Below, one piece after another: positions 1 to 11,755 of a stretch of DNA of 64,000 bases. Under the pieces are notes generated by a model that was not told the origin of the DNA, made no database searches, and saw only the letters and a list, made by a program, of their open reading frames with translations. Position numbers and translations under genes: made by a program. Each line of letters opens with the position of its first letter. Within the stretch, counting starts at the first letter, position 1. This stretch comes from Stomoxys calcitrans. Taxonomy: Eukaryota > Arthropoda > Insecta > Diptera > Muscidae. The stretch spans positions 154,357,441 to 154,421,440 of the forward strand of contig NC_081553.1 in assembly GCF_963082655.1 (NCBI RefSeq), in the 5' to 3' direction.

Positions 1-860
1 AATAATTGTTAAGTAAAAACAATATAGCAGAAAAAATTAGGATTTAAACAAATGAAATAAGTACATTCCAAACGAAATAAATTTGGGGACATGGAAGAAG
101 GTAGACGAGGTATTTATAAATATTATTTTATTTTAATATGTTATTATCCCTATAGAGACTATATTGGCTTGGAAAACGACGCTGATGACGGAAGATAACA
201 AATGCAATATTCCTTCATGTGGATCTAGATTTCATGGTATAGTGCGTAAAATGCTAAGGTTGGTATTTATTACGATTCACTTTAATATGTATATAAATAT
301 TTTGTTCATTATACTTTTTACAGACGGTATCCACGACAATAAAGAGAGGCTCATAAAGGAAAGGCAATTTTTTCTTTCTTTCTTTTTTCTTTTATCAGCA
401 ATTGAATCCAATAAAACAAATTATTTTTTAATAATGCAAAAAATATCAATTATTTTCTTTAATTAAATTGTTTTATTGAGTTCTAGATCTAGATAATTGC
501 TTTAATTGGATTTTTGAGCTTGTCATAAATGCAAATAACAAAATTGTTAATCATTAATACAAATTCGTTTATAGGTCCGATTTATCGAATTTTTTAATTA
601 AATGAACAAATTTCTTAATTGAACTATGTGTTTAATTTTTTTTTGTGTTGTTTCTGGTTGGTATTCTATACTGCTTTCGAAATAGCCGCTGAAATTTTTA
701 ATTGATTTGCGAGCGAAATTTGATAGATATTCAAATGTTTTTTTCCACACCAAAACACGTTTCTTTATCTGAACTCATTGTTTTCTCTATTTTATATATT
801 TTTTCTCAAATAAATAAAGAAAAACGAACCATTGAAACCAACAAACACACCGGGAGTAAT
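1..860. other. AT-rich DNA without recognised genes
   Basis: Long A/T runs and no reading frame with a recognisable domain. The 100-codon frame at 164-466 is low-complexity (Phe/Ile/Leu-rich) and looks like chance. Confidence 0.6.
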
Positions 861-866
861 TTCAAT

Positions 867-896
867 TGTTAGGTTAGGTTTTCTGCCGAGGTTTTG
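867..896. repeat. TTAGG-like short repeat
   Basis: GTTAGGTTAGGTT at 868-880, followed by GGTTAGGTT near 893-901. The same motif forms the 3' tails of family A and C retrotransposons elsewhere in the window (13369, 24205, 42223). This may therefore be the tip of a severely truncated LINE, but no coding sequence accompanies it. Confidence 0.4.
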
Positions 897-1059
897 GTTA
901 GGTTTTGACTGAGTCGAATCCAGAGGAATTTCTGGGTCGAACCATATATTTTATTACAACCACAGTAGTGCTTGAACGCGAGACGACATGAAAAAGTCGT
1001 AACATTTTTTTCTCGTGAGTGAAAAATCAATCATACTCGCTGATGTCTAGTTTTTATAA

Positions 1060-1760
1060 TAAATAGCTGGCCCGGTGCACTTCACTACTCAGTGCTTCGG
1101 ATCTCATTCACATCCACACTTATTAATCTTTTTGTATTGGTTATCTACTATAAAAATCATATCTCAAAGTTGCCACTTGGGATAGCACATTTTTAAAGAT
1201 CCACAGGTCCTTCCTGCGTCTATCCCAATTTGAGGTCAAAAAGTGTATTCTACTGCCAAAGACCTTTTATTGCTGTCCTATTCTATCATGATCATTTATA
1301 ATTCCTCTTCGTTTTGTGTAAAATGGGGATGAGGAGGAGTGACCTCCGACACTTCCTTTTATTTATGTACAATATGTTATCAGTGGTCCAACATCACAGT
1401 TTGATGTTGTTTATATTAGGAGGAGAGGGTTGGTCCCCCCGACGCTAAGACCATTTATTTGATTCCTTTATTGTCGCGATCTATATGTCCTACTGAACGG
1501 CAAGACGTGACCCAGATACTTGGATCCTTATATCAATATTAGATTCGAACTCTGCTGTCATAGACATATCTTTTAATTCCCACATTATTCCGATCGAACT
1601 ACACGTCCTATTGAAGAGAATTCAGTGGGTGGGTCGGGCCCAGACTCTGCCAAATATGTATACCGTATTCGTAGTTAATGATACCCATATTGTCCCAATC
1701 GGCAAACATGTCCGTTCGGGTGGGTTTTGGGATAGGGGCGTCCCCCAAGTTTTAATTATT
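1060..1760 (-). mobile_element. Helitron-like repeat fragment (type 2), minus strand
   Basis: Degenerate units containing 'cccatattg(t/c)c..gatcg' and 'tttcatttgaatcccatatt'-like motifs. These are the reverse complement of the 125-bp units at 59090-60240. The edge near 1063 (AGCTGGCCCGG) resembles the reverse complement of the CGGGCCCGGTTCAGCTAG terminus at 60574-60591. No coding sequence, so non-autonomous. Confidence 0.45.
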
Positions 1761-2280
1761 TTTAATTCTACAGATTTTCTTCTAAATTCTTTATTCAAAT
1801 TTTTTTTATAATTTTTTTATCTATGGCAAAGGCTCGTCTCATAGTAGGAACGTTAAAATATTTATAATAACGCCAAAACAACCTCAACTAAATTTCTATA
1901 TTTTGTTTTTCTTTTTTCAGAAAACGTTGACCAATCTGCCCTCCCTTTGTTCGTGTTGGCGTTTTCATTCAGATCCATTCGTAAACAGCCAGTAGAGGGA
2001 GCTAAATTCAATGTTAAATTATTACTCGCTTGGAAACTCTTGTGGTGTTAAGGTGTGTTTCTTTTCTTTGTGCTAAAAGTGAATAAAAAATTAAAAGATT
2101 TTAATAGTCAATGCGTGTTTCATTAACTCTGTGATACATTATTTGTTGAATTTTGTCTAACGTTATGAAATCTCGAGCTGTAACGTTCTAGTCATTGAAA
2201 TAAGTAAAAGATTCTGTGTTCGTACTTCAGTAAACGGGGCTTATCGTCTGTTCAAGGAATCTAAGGTTGAAATAGCTGCC
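1761..2280. other. AT-rich spacer, possible LINE 5' leader
   Basis: No gene seen. The stretch 1965-2280 leads directly into the ORF1-like reading frame of the following family D element and may be its untranslated leader. There is no second copy in the window to confirm this. Confidence 0.3.
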
Positions 2281-2697
2281 ATGAGGAGGGATTTCAACTC
2301 AGTTTTCACTAAACTGGAGAATTTTGAGAAGATGTTGGAGTTTACAGATGGTTCTCCGGCAGAAATCCCTGTACATTGCTATGGGTGGTAATCTAATTAC
2401 GTTAAATTCTCCACTTGTGGCTCTGCCACATAATGGCGCGGAGCTGGAGCCAACACAACTGCCACATCCGGCGCTTACTTCGCAATTGTCGGGTAACAAC
2501 TCCTCGTGTCCTTATGTGATTACTCCAGTTCATGTCCCATCTCAAGCTGTGCCTCGATCGGTGCCTCCGATGACTGTCTGCGCCTCCGCCTCGGATGCAG
2601 GCATACGTCGTGTTGTTGTAACCGAGTTCTGTCTCTTCTGTTTCATAAAACGAAGTCAGCCTTTGTGCATACTTTACCAGAATGTTTGATACTTGAA
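2281..2697 (+). pseudogene. ORF1-like remnant of family D LINE
   Basis: ATG at 2281 opens a frame with a coiled-coil-like start (NSVFTKLENFEKMLE), as is common at the N-terminus of LINE ORF1 proteins, which bind the element RNA. It is broken after about 35 codons and continues in other frames (2324-2689 and 2506-2703). A Ser/Cys-rich stretch follows. No zinc knuckle can be confirmed. Assignment rests mainly on position upstream of the endonuclease remnant. Confidence 0.35.
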
Positions 2698-2929
2698 TAC
2701 TAAACTTAGAGACAACTGTTTTTTATCACATCAATACCAAGTTTATAGATGTGTTTATAGCTGTTCAAAACTCCATGGCTTCCGAATTGGCTACACTTGC
2801 GGATTATGATGTTATTAAGTTTTGATGAGTCAAGACAAAATATTTGGATCTGATTCTCATTTTAAAGTGCTCTTATATTGCACCGAATTCGGAGATAGAT
2901 ATCTAGATATCTGAGACATTCAGAATCGA

Positions 2930-4597
2930 TGAGGGAGACATTGAATCTGCATGCAAATTCCGAACTTATTTGTTCCGGTGACTTCAACTTATCCCAGATA
3001 TCGTGGGTTTCGAAAGACAACGCCGTTGGCTATGTGCCTGTTTAATCAATGGTTACATACATACATTCTGGGAAAACGTTTTTTAACAGTGCTTGTTTCG
3101 GACAAATAACATTCGTAAAGTAAATGATAGGATTTTCGACCAGCTGTTTACCTCGATCGTGAACGTTTCTTTATGTAGATGTTTGCTATTTGCGAAACCT
3201 GACGATGCCATCCGACTTTGTCTGTTGAAGTTCAATTGCGGCGTGATTTGATGAAAGATATTCCAGTAAAAGATACGGGATAATTTGGCAGTGTCGATTT
3301 TGATCTGCTGCGTTCGATTTCATTCGTAATTCTTTGGATTTCTGATTGCGACTTAGATTTGCGAATTTCGTGCTAATTCTGAAAGGGGATCAGCATTGTC
3401 TACCCCGTATCTGAGATGCTGGCGTAATGTCAAAAGTAGACTTTTCAAGAAATGTAATACTTCATTGCATTATACAAATGGATGGCGGAGGCGAAAATCG
3501 ATTGTAGTACCAGCCTTATGACTTTGATAGGTTAAATTATTTCCAACGGATTATTCTTACTGAGGATGAGGTGCTTTAAAGTCATTAAAGAGTTTCAAGT
3601 CCTTACGCCTGCAAGTTCTTACGCCTAGGATATTTTCCCCACTCCTGGAGGTCAAGTTATATAATTCCTTTACATAAAAATGGTAGCAGATGTATTATTG
3701 AAAATAATAGAGGTATTGAGAAATTAGGTGCAATATCAAATCTATTTGAACTGCTGGTTTCTCGTAGGATATCCCATTTTGTCACACCAATCATTTCACT
3801 TTGTTAAGTGGAGGTCGGCTTTCACCTACCTATTAGAACTGACGTGTCAGGCATATGATGGTTTTTTAAACAGATTTGAAACAAACGTAATTTACACTGA
3901 TTTTAGTAATGCTTTCGATACTGTGGTACGTGATTTATTCCTGTTTAACTTGACATGATGGGTTTCCCATCTACTCTTTTGAATTGGATAGCTTCTTATT
4001 TACAAGACCTTACACAGAAAGTTTACTTTAATTATATTCTTTCCAAGAATGTAGCTGCTTATTCTGGTGCTCCACAGGGCAGCCATTTAGGTCCATTGCT
4101 GTTCGTTTTTTACTTGAATGATTTGCCATCAGTTATTCAGTCTTCGAGGACTTAAATGTTCGCATATGATGTGAAGCTGCTTGTAATTTGAATTCTCAAG
4201 ATCAGTCATTGTGCTTGCAAAGCGATCGGAAGTTTGATGATCCTTATGTGACCAAGCGTTTGCTTACAAGCTTATTCCGGCCTATATTGGAATACGGTTG
4301 TGTGGTTTGGAACCCATTCTAAAGTGTTACTCAGATAGGATTGAATCAGTCCAGGTACAATTTCTTCTTATTGCGCTTAGGGGCTTACCATGGAATTCGG
4401 CAGAATTTCTTCCCCACTACGAGAACCGCTTGAAACTTATTGACTTACCAACGCTCGGGAGGAGGCGCTTGATGCTTAGGGCCAAATTTATTGTGAAATT
4501 ATTACGTGGTCAGATTGGTTCCCAATTTTTAACTAGCGAATTAAATTTTAATATTCCTCTCCGAAATACTCGTCATTACATACCTATTAGACTATAT
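2930..4597 (+). pseudogene. Endonuclease-reverse transcriptase remnant of family D LINE
   Basis: Around 2970-3010 a frame reads CSGDFNL-S-ISW, the conserved GDFN block of APE-type endonucleases that nick target DNA. Around 3895-3925 comes YTDFSNAFDTV, the reverse transcriptase motif A with its catalytic Asp. At about 4060-4130 comes GAPQGSHLGPLLF followed by LNDLP. The expected YADD box lies in a damaged stretch just after 4150 (FAYDVK is readable). 4298-4600 is the C-terminal domain seen in copy 2. At least five frame changes break the product. Confidence 0.75.
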
Positions 4598-4887
4598 TAG
4601 TGCTAATTTTAGATCTAATTACGAATTAAACAATCCGATTCGCTCTTTGTGTGAGGTGTATAACAAATTGTATAGTAGTATATCTTTCACCGATCCTATT
4701 CATGTAATAAAGAATTCTATCCATCGTATGTAGTTTGTTGTAGAAGTTGCCAGAGAAGACTGTTGATCTTATTGTCCTTCCATTGTTGTGTGATATCTAT
4801 GTTGCTTTAGATGTTGATCTAACTCTAGTGTTTAACTGGCTGTGAAATTTCTGTAGCCAGTATTAGCCTAACTCTCCATAGTTCGAA

Positions 4888-6237
4888 CTATGGGATGCAC
4901 GCATCCCTACGTAATGGGAGGTGGCCTCCTCGGTCGGCAGTGGGGGATGTTAGTATCGTGGGAACGAACGAAAAAGTAAATGCTATTGTTACCTGCTTTA
5001 AAAAGGCCAATAACTTGCGAATGTTCACATCCGATAAATCAGACAGGTTCTCAAAGAAATGAGAACCAAAGGTGAAACTCCACACGCACAGAAGGTGTTC
5101 TATAGTCTCTTCTCCTTCGATGTCCTCACAGCTTCTGCAAAAGTCTATGCTGGGAACATGTTTTCCGATTAACAGTGCCTGTCATGACGGACACAATGAC
5201 TGAGACGTCTATTCTAGACAATGACAGCAAAGCGGTAGACCTCTTCAAGTCTAGATTAGGGGACATATTTTTGGAATGTTCACAGCCCCCTCTTTGTCAC
5301 CATCTATCATTCGTTGTCCTTTGGGCCTGGTCCAGAAAACGAAGCTTACATGTCACTAGAGGCATACACATAGATTCCAGTATCCCTGGAATGTGTGGGA
5401 TAATTCCTCGTTTCGCAAGCTCGTTCGCTTTACAATTCTCTGGCATATCTCTGAGAACCGGCATCAAGACCAGGTGAATTTTGAACTGTTCAGCCATCTC
5501 GTTGAGAGATCTGTGACAGTCGAGGCGGTTTTTGTGTTCCAAAATACGTTCTCCAGGGATTCAATGGCTGGCTGAGAAAATATTTATGACAATCGTCGTT
5601 ATGACATAATATCCTAGCTATTCCTCCACTTCCTTGATCGTCATTATGACATTATATCATAGCCATTTCATTACTTCCTTAATTGCAAGGATCTCTGCTT
5701 GATACTGCACACTGCAGTGGTCGGGTAACCTTTTCAATATGACCAGTTCTAGAACTTTACAGTACACCCCAAGCCCACCTGGTCGTTTAGTTTGGAACCA
5801 TCCGCATATATATCTACGTAACTTCTGTTACCAGGGATATCGTAGCTCCCATCGGTTCTATCAGGAATAGTGGTACAGTATTTTTTATCAAACTGCGGCT
5901 CAGCTAGGGTGTAATCCACACTGCCTGGAACATCGGATATTGTATCAAGGATAACACAGTGTCCATAGCTGCTACATGACCAAAGAGAAATCTCCCTTAA
6001 GTTCATAGCAGTGGTCGCTGTAATTTGTCTAGCCACAATGTCCAGGGACATAAGATTTTGAATTAAATTCAGTGCATCAGATGTCGTCCTCAATGCGGCT
6101 ATGATGCACAAACAAACCATCCTTTGGATCCGGTTAAGTATTGAGCAGTAGGTGGACTTTTGAAGCGCCGTCCACCAGACCACAACACCATATAGCGTTA
6201 TAGGTCTGCTGACAACTGCAGTATATACCCAATGCAT
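4888..6237 (-). pseudogene. RNase H and C-terminal knuckle region, family A LINE
   Basis: The frame starting at 6237 holds the post-RT 'thumb' region (TTSDALNLIQNLMSLDIVARQ) and ends in YADGSKLNDQVGLG, the first catalytic block of RNase H. This domain removes template RNA during reverse transcription. The next piece (5542-5297) has the RNase H tail and an ELAKRG-like block. 4888-5150 encodes CRSC...EHLLC, a CCHC-type knuckle. The stretch at about 5580-5690 contains a degenerate 57-bp tandem repeat that replaces the middle of RNase H. Frame breaks occur near 5745 and 5290. Confidence 0.75.
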
Positions 6238-6260
6238 GACACGCGGTCTAAGCCCGCGGT

Positions 6261-7455
6261 CTATAGGGCAAGAGTGGCCCTTCTTGCCCTTTCCAAAATC
6301 TTGGATTTGAAGTTCAATTTCCTGTCCAGCAGAACACCCAGGTAGTTTGCGCTCTCTGTAAATGGAACATTCTCTCCTCCCAAGGAGACAGGTTCCACTG
6401 TAGGCTGAAGAGAACTACTTCTGTCTTGCACGGATTTATACCTAGACCTTTTTCGGTAGACCACTTTGCAGTTGCACGTAGAGCTTCCTGAAGTATAACT
6501 CTTAGAGTGTTGGGAAACTTTCCCCTAATCGCAATTGCCACGTCATCAGCATACGCGACCACTTTTACACATTTTTCTTCCAGAGACAATAATGTATTGT
6601 TAATGGCTATATTCCAAAGTAAAAGAGACAGAACACCTCCTTGAGGTGTTCCCCTGCTATTTCATCTTTTTAGATCCACAGATCCCAAGCCTGCCGTAAT
6701 GCATCTGTTAATAAGTAAGTTATTAATAAACTTTCTTACGGTAAAGTTGATGCCTAGAAACTCCAACTCTTTCATGATTGATGTCGGTTTTGCAAATGCA
6801 AATGCAAAGGTAAATTTTGCCCCTGAACATTCCACTAAGGAACAAGGGCAAACTTCTCACATATCAATGAGTGCAGTCCGATTCAAGTTTAAGCTCAATG
6901 ATAGGGGCCTCCCGAGTCCGAACGGCGTGCCGCAGTGCGATACCTCTTTGTAGAGAAGTTTTACATGGCATAGTACCTCACAAATGTTGCCCGCGTTAGG
7001 AGGGGAAAACCACCGCTGTAAATTTTTTCGGACATGCTAACCTCTGCGCTACGGTTTTACATTGTTGAAAGCACCTTCAATATCAAGAAATGCTTCCATC
7101 GTATATTCCTTGACAGCGAGAGAACCCTCTATGTGACCGACTAGGTCGTGAAGGGCTGTTTCAGTGGAATGCCTTTACTATAGGCACCAGCACGCCAAGA
7201 CAGGCGATCTCCAAGGATCTCAGCCCTAAGATATGTTTCTATCAACATACCTATCAATAAAGGATGACAAACTAATAGGACGAAAATCTTTCGCCTTCGT
7301 ATTGTAGGGGTTTCCTGCTTTCGGAATGAAAGTGATCTTCGCGTACCTCCATCCCACAGGTATATATGACATTCTGATACAAGCAGAGTATATCTCCCTG
7401 AGCCAGGGAACCAGTCTATCAGACAAAGCTTGTTATTCAACCGGTGATACATCAT
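6261..7455 (-). pseudogene. Reverse transcriptase remnant, family A LINE, split by a SINE
   Basis: The frames from 7455 and 7426 carry the early RT motifs (W-x-A-KITFIPKAGNP and FRPISLSSF). After a SINE insertion (about 6790-7056) the frame starting at 6589 carries VVAYADDVAIAI, the catalytic YADD box, followed by GLGINPCKTE, a block typical of this clade. The shadow of GTPQGG can be read near 6640. The polymerase domain is thus recognisable throughout but is interrupted and frameshifted. Confidence 0.75.
6790..7056 (-). mobile_element. tRNA-derived SINE, minus strand, B box deleted
   Basis: Reverse complement of the SINE at 60709-61019: the 3' part (GAACATTCCACTAAGG) sits at 6828-6840 and the tRNA-like head (GCTACGGT, the end of GGCCACCGTAGC reversed) ends at 7055. 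Between about 7028 and 7032 the head jumps from the body straight to the A-box side, so the B box is missing. The uninterrupted target is visible in the sister LINE near 43708-43745, which proves this is an insertion. Confidence 0.8.
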
Positions 7456-7798
7456 GAGGGCCTGGCGACTTAAAGGATACGAAACTTCTTATCGCCCAAA
7501 GGATTATCGGCTAAGACACAATTTCCCTAATAGCCTCCGACGAATGCATACCAGTGACATTACCTTTTCTGGCGCCACGTTGTCCGTTGGAGAATTTCCC
7601 GGAAAATGTATATCAGCGAGTAGTAGACATTGTCCATACATTCTCCGACTTCCTTATATACCGCGCCGTAATAGGTCTCGAGGACATAACCTTCGTTAGT
7701 CTAGAGGCCACAGATGCATCCTCCACGGAGCTGCAGAATTCTACCCAGGATTTGTTCTGAGCTTTTCTCATCTCGCCCTTATATTTTCTTAGCTCAGC

Positions 7799-8823
7799 CT
7801 AACAGATGTCCCAATCGTGTGGATCTCTTATGGCTTTTGCTCTGTTAAAGAGTTTCCTGCAGTCCTTCCTTAAACGAACCAGCTCTGGGGTCCACCATGA
7901 CGGTCGCAGTTTGCCCCTTGACATGGCACTAAGACATGTTGACACAAGCGAGTCATTCAGGGCCTTCGTGATCCGCTTGACCACTATGTCTATATGCTCC
8001 ATAATTTCCACTTCCTTTTCTGGTCTAGAGGGGATAGACGAGCAGAATTTGTGCCGAAATCTATCCCAATCCGCCTTTCTTCTGTTTAGCCGAAGGACCA
8101 CTTCTGCAGTATTTTCTCCAAGGATGAAACTAATATAACTATGATCAGAGAAGATGTGGTCATCCAACACATCCCAGTCCCATATTCTTCCACTTATATC
8201 TTCCGATACAAAGGTAATATATAGTGCCTCCTGCCTATTCCTGGTAATTAAGGTCGATTTATCCCCTTTATTACAAATCGCCACATTGCAACTTATAACA
8301 TATTCGATAAGCAGCTCACCCCTTTCGTTGACATCCGAACTCCCCATATCTGGTGATGTGCATTAGCATCCTTTCTTCCTACAATGAGGCTCTTCTTCCC
8401 TTCAGAAGCGGCTTCAATCAGCGACTTTAGGTTTGAAGGCAGCATCTCTGAATCGTGTGCCATATATAGATAAGCCAGCCAGTACTGAGACCTGTTTATT
8501 TCAAGGCTGGCTACTACTAAATCTTCAATGCTAAAGGCCAGAAGAAGAAAAACTTTTAGACTACCCTTTGCTAGAATACAGGCTCTGTGTCTCCTATTCC
8601 CACTACCCTTGTGTAGTTGAAATCCCGGAATTCTTAGTCGACGAACCATTCCTCCACACACCCATGGTTGCTGGATAAGGACCACGTCAAATCCCACTGC
8701 CATCAGAAGGGCCTTTAGTGCTGCCGAAGCGGCCTTGCAATAGTGGAGATTTATCTGTAGAAACGGGACCATAGTCAGGATTAAGAACTTCAACCACTGT
8801 TGTGTTAGACTCGCATTCGCCAT
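7799..8823 (-). pseudogene. APE-type endonuclease remnant, family A LINE
   Basis: The frame from 8823 opens with FLQINLHYCKAA and continues to VVLIQQPW, where the expected catalytic Glu of LIQEPW is Gln. The copy at 56396-56893 keeps Glu. It then shows LIVG-x-DANAHHQIWG, the conserved Asp/Asn/His block. A frameshift near 8340 moves the reading into the frame starting at 8347, which carries DDHIFSDHSYISF, the C-terminal SDH motif. About 180 residues of linker follow. The enzyme would nick target DNA to prime reverse transcription. It is inactive here. Confidence 0.75.
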
Positions 8824-8825
8824 TT

Positions 8826-9139
8826 AGTCTTTTTTAATCAAATCAAATTGCAATATTAAACGATTTTCTGGTCTTAAGAACTAATTTGCTAGTCTTAATA
8901 CCTTTGCGCAGATGTGTACATGACCTGTACCTCTTAACGCCTGGGTTCGAAGTCTTGCGAAGCCATTGAAATACATTTTGTGATGGTCATCCAGACACGC
9001 TGACCATGTAATATTGTTCTTTCGAACAAAAAAGTGTTGTCAAGCAACACATCGTCTTTTCTGGGAAAGAAATCTCCCTTATCGATTAACTAAAATTTGA
9101 ATCGGAAAAACTTATATGGAGATATATGCCTGCTGTTAC
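8826..9139. other. Spacer with an isolated B-box-like motif
   Basis: No gene seen. GGGTTCGAAG at 8943-8952 resembles a pol III B box, but no convincing A box lies upstream. Confidence 0.3.
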
Positions 9140-9215
9140 TGTGGTGGCCACCGTGGCACTAAGGTTTGCAACTTTGCCTACGACGCCATGCGAATCGTCA
9201 TAATTTTTGGAGCAT
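9140..9215 (+). mobile_element. Degenerate SINE head
   Basis: GGTGGCCACCGTGGCACTAAGGTTTGC followed by GCCTACGACGCCATGCGAATC aligns by eye, in the same order, with the tRNA-like head of the SINE at 31770 and 60709. About one base in four is changed. The body of the SINE is not recognisable after about 9215. Confidence 0.5.
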
Positions 9216-9263
9216 GGCGGCCTAAATTGTCCATTGTACCTAAAATTATGATTAATCGACTGT

Positions 9264-11755
9264 TTTGTTTGGTAGCTGTGGCCAAGTTAAATGCCAAGCT
9301 TACAAGCCAGACATAAGTGGGGTACTGTCTGGTCATAATCGTCTGGTTCAAGGAGACTTTTATGCGCATCACATTTCATGGCATTGTCCCCTAAGTACTA
9401 AGTAACGACCAGCGGGGCATAGCTTTGACGGCTCCACGTTTTGCCCGGTGAATGAGGATGCCAGAGGATGTAGCAGCCCGCCAGACATTTCCATTGCATC
9501 TCCTGATATCCTGAGTGACGTAACCTGTCAAGCCGTCATATCTTTAGGATCAGACCATCTCCCCATAATTCTCACCAACGAAAGACCACCCGACTTCATA
9601 ACCTCTGAGCGCCGAACGTTTATCAATCAAAAGAAGGCCGATTTCGTCGGAGAAGAGAGTACACCAATTGCCACTTCAGTGAACTGACACCCCCCTCAAA
9701 TGTGTTAGTTCCCGAATGGAAATTCCGAGACATCATTAACACAGCAGCCACTCGCTTTATACCAGCCGGTCGAATACCCCAAGTGCGGCCCAATTTTTCG
9801 GGGCAGCCAATGGTACTCGCTGACGAGCGTGATGGGATTCGTTGCACGGATCCCATAAACCCCAGAGGCAGCGAGCTGAATCTAGAAATTAACAGGGTAG
9901 TCAACGAACATAAGAGAAATTTGTGGCTGGCACACTTGGAGCAATGTAACTTAGGTACCGGTTTAAGCAAGTTGTGGTCTACTGTTAAGTCACTCTCGAA
10001 TCCTCAGTCACTTTTGGCGACGTAACCGTGAGGTGCATCCCAAGAGTGACAGGGAAAGCAGGAGAGCCATTCGCCGTATCCGTGGTCTCCAAGCCGATGG
10101 ACAACCATCAAAATTTACAGTGAGCGAAGTTACGATATCATCCGTGGCGCCAAATCTTCCAAGGCTTTGGGCCCGACGGAATCTCTACACTTATGCTGAA
10201 GAATCTTGATCAACCTGAAGTCGAGTACCTAACGACTGTCCTCAATCTGTCTTTGAACACTCTTATAGTACCCGATGTCTGGAAGATGGGCAAAGTGATC
10301 CCGCTACTGAAGCCTAGAAGGGTTCCAAATAAGGGGGAGTCGTACAGACCGATCTCCCTACTCTTACCAGTAGCCAAGACGCTTGATGGACTACTTCTCC
10401 CGAGCCTCGTTGAAGAATTTCCATTCGCCGAGCATCAACATGGATTACGAATACTGCATAGTACAACAACTGCTCCGCATGCCATCACCGTACACATTTG
10501 CTGTGGCTTCAATCCCCCCAGGCCATGTGATAGGAAGGTCCTCGTTGCACTGGACGTATCGCTTTTAGGAAAATACGTCCCTCCAGCCAGGCTGAAACAC
10601 TGGGTCGCGAATTATCTGTATGGTCGCCAGTCATTTGTGGAATTTAGGGATAAGAAATCGAAACACCATAGAGTGAAGATGTAGTTCCCCAAGGCAGGGT
10701 GATATCTCCGGTACTGTTTAACGTCTACCTATCTTCCATTCCACCCCCTCCAGATGGCATAGAGATCGTATCATATGTTGACGATTGTACGATCATGGCA
10801 TCCACCCATTGATGATATCTGGAAAAGTTTAAACATCTACCTCAACGAACTTGTCTCTTTTTTGGCTGAAAGAAATTTGAAGACATCTGCCACCAAATCT
10901 TAAGCCACATTGTTCACTATATACAGGCCTCAGGTGCGCCTGGAGTTGAAAGTGATGGACGACGGAGTGACATTTCCGACCAAGTCACTTGCCTGCAGCA
11001 CTTGGGGTGCTGACAAAGAAACCGTATTGACCACGTACAAAGCAATTAGCCGGTCTGTGGAAAGTTATGAAGCGCCAATATGGCCCTGTCAGCTCTGTGA
11101 CACGCAGTGGAATAATATTCAGATCTGTCAGAATGCCGCCGTCCGAACTGCGACGGGCTGTTTCCTCAGTTCTCACGTGAACCACCTTCATCAGAAGACA
11201 AAGATCCTACTCGTGCGAAGACATAATTACATGCGGTCTAAGTAATACCTTCTAGACTGTTATTGCAGAGACCATCCAAATCATCATCTTGTGGATAGGT
11301 ATACACCGCCCAGCGCTATAAGAGAGAACGTCTAGACCAAGCGGCATATCAAGCGGGCCTAGACAACATTCATGCAGACACGGTAGCAGATGTGGTGAAT
11401 AGCTATCGGGTGAATGTGATCTTTTGAAAAAGACCGCCTCCCGTTGCACCTGTAGAAATTGACCTCCCCCGGCAAACCAGAGTAGTCCTGGCTCAATTAT
11501 ATTCCGGCAGATGCAGCCGCCTGAATTCCTACTGGGCAAGGATTGATGCTAACATACAAGATGTATGTCCCGATTGTGACCAGCGGTAGCAGACACACAC
11601 ACTTCAACTGTTTAACTGCCTAACCAGACTCACTCGTCTCAGACCCAGATCCCATTGGACACATCCCATCTTAGTCGCAGAGTTCCTGAATCTGGACATT
11701 CAATAGAATCAAGTATACGAAAGATAGAACACAACACACTGCTACAACAACAACC
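9264..11755 (+). mobile_element. Non-LTR retrotransposon, family B copy 1, 5'-truncated
   Basis: Runs from inside the endonuclease to a 3' end with CTGCTACAACAACAACC (11738-11755). The minus copy at 51000-54415 ends in the same (CAA)n-type tail, which fixes the 3' end. Domains in order: endonuclease C-half, linker, reverse transcriptase and a C-terminal Cys-rich block near 11560 (CPDCDQR). The 5' edge is blurred between 9215 and 9270. It is older and more broken than the 51000-54415 copy. Confidence 0.85.
9270..11245 (+). pseudogene. Endonuclease-reverse transcriptase remnant, family B copy 1
   Basis: The frame at 9448-9687 holds AVISLGSDHLPIILT, the endonuclease SDH motif with its His intact. 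The frame at 9702-10025 is the linker. The frame at 10193-10684 carries DVWKMGKVIPLLKP and SYRPISLL, early RT motifs, but the FDTV block is replaced by a short deletion (VALDVSLLGKYV). Near 10775 the active-site box reads YVDD rather than YADD. The frame at 10910-11245 is the post-RT region. Frames change at least six times. Confidence 0.75.

Larger units (their letters stand above)
2281..4740 (+). mobile_element. Non-LTR retrotransposon, family D copy 1 (CR1/Jockey-like), decayed
   Basis: A LINE read left to right: ORF1-like start, endonuclease remnant, reverse transcriptase and C-terminal domain, then an untranslated tail to about 4740. The order and motifs are those of APE-type non-LTR elements. 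Multiple frameshifts and stops mean it is inactive. The C-terminal region (4298-4600) matches the minus-strand element at 45508-47019 and the fragments at 14193 and 21619. All share the pattern P-x-YE-x-RL-x-LI-x-LPTL ... KL-x-RGQI. The clade assignment is inference; the family is certain to be a LINE. Confidence 0.8.
4865..8825 (-). mobile_element. Non-LTR retrotransposon, family A copy 1 (RNase H-bearing, LOA/R1/I-like)
   Basis: Reading leftward from 8825: endonuclease (8293-8823 and 7799-8347), linker, reverse transcriptase (7455 to about 6261), RNase H (from about 5800 to 5297) and a C-terminal Cys/His knuckle near 5100. The order EN-RT-RNH is that of the I/LOA/R1 group. Related copies lie at 42737-43735 and 56561-57945. 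A SINE is inserted at about 6790-7056. ORF1 is absent from this copy. Decayed by many frameshifts. Confidence 0.85.

Noticed and set aside
164..466. 100-codon open frame at the left end
   Set aside because: Low-complexity Phe/Ile/Leu composition in AT-rich DNA, with no domain and no splice context.
1611..1811. Short plus-strand frame in the Helitron-like repeat
   Set aside because: It lies in non-coding repeat units shared with other places in the window and has no conserved protein pattern.
5175..5575. Plus-strand frames overlapping the minus-strand LINE A
   Set aside because: They are antisense shadows of RNase H coding on the minus strand.
8936..8960. Isolated B-box-like GGGTTCGAAG as a tRNA gene or SINE
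   Set aside because: No A box at suitable distance and no match to the SINE body downstream.
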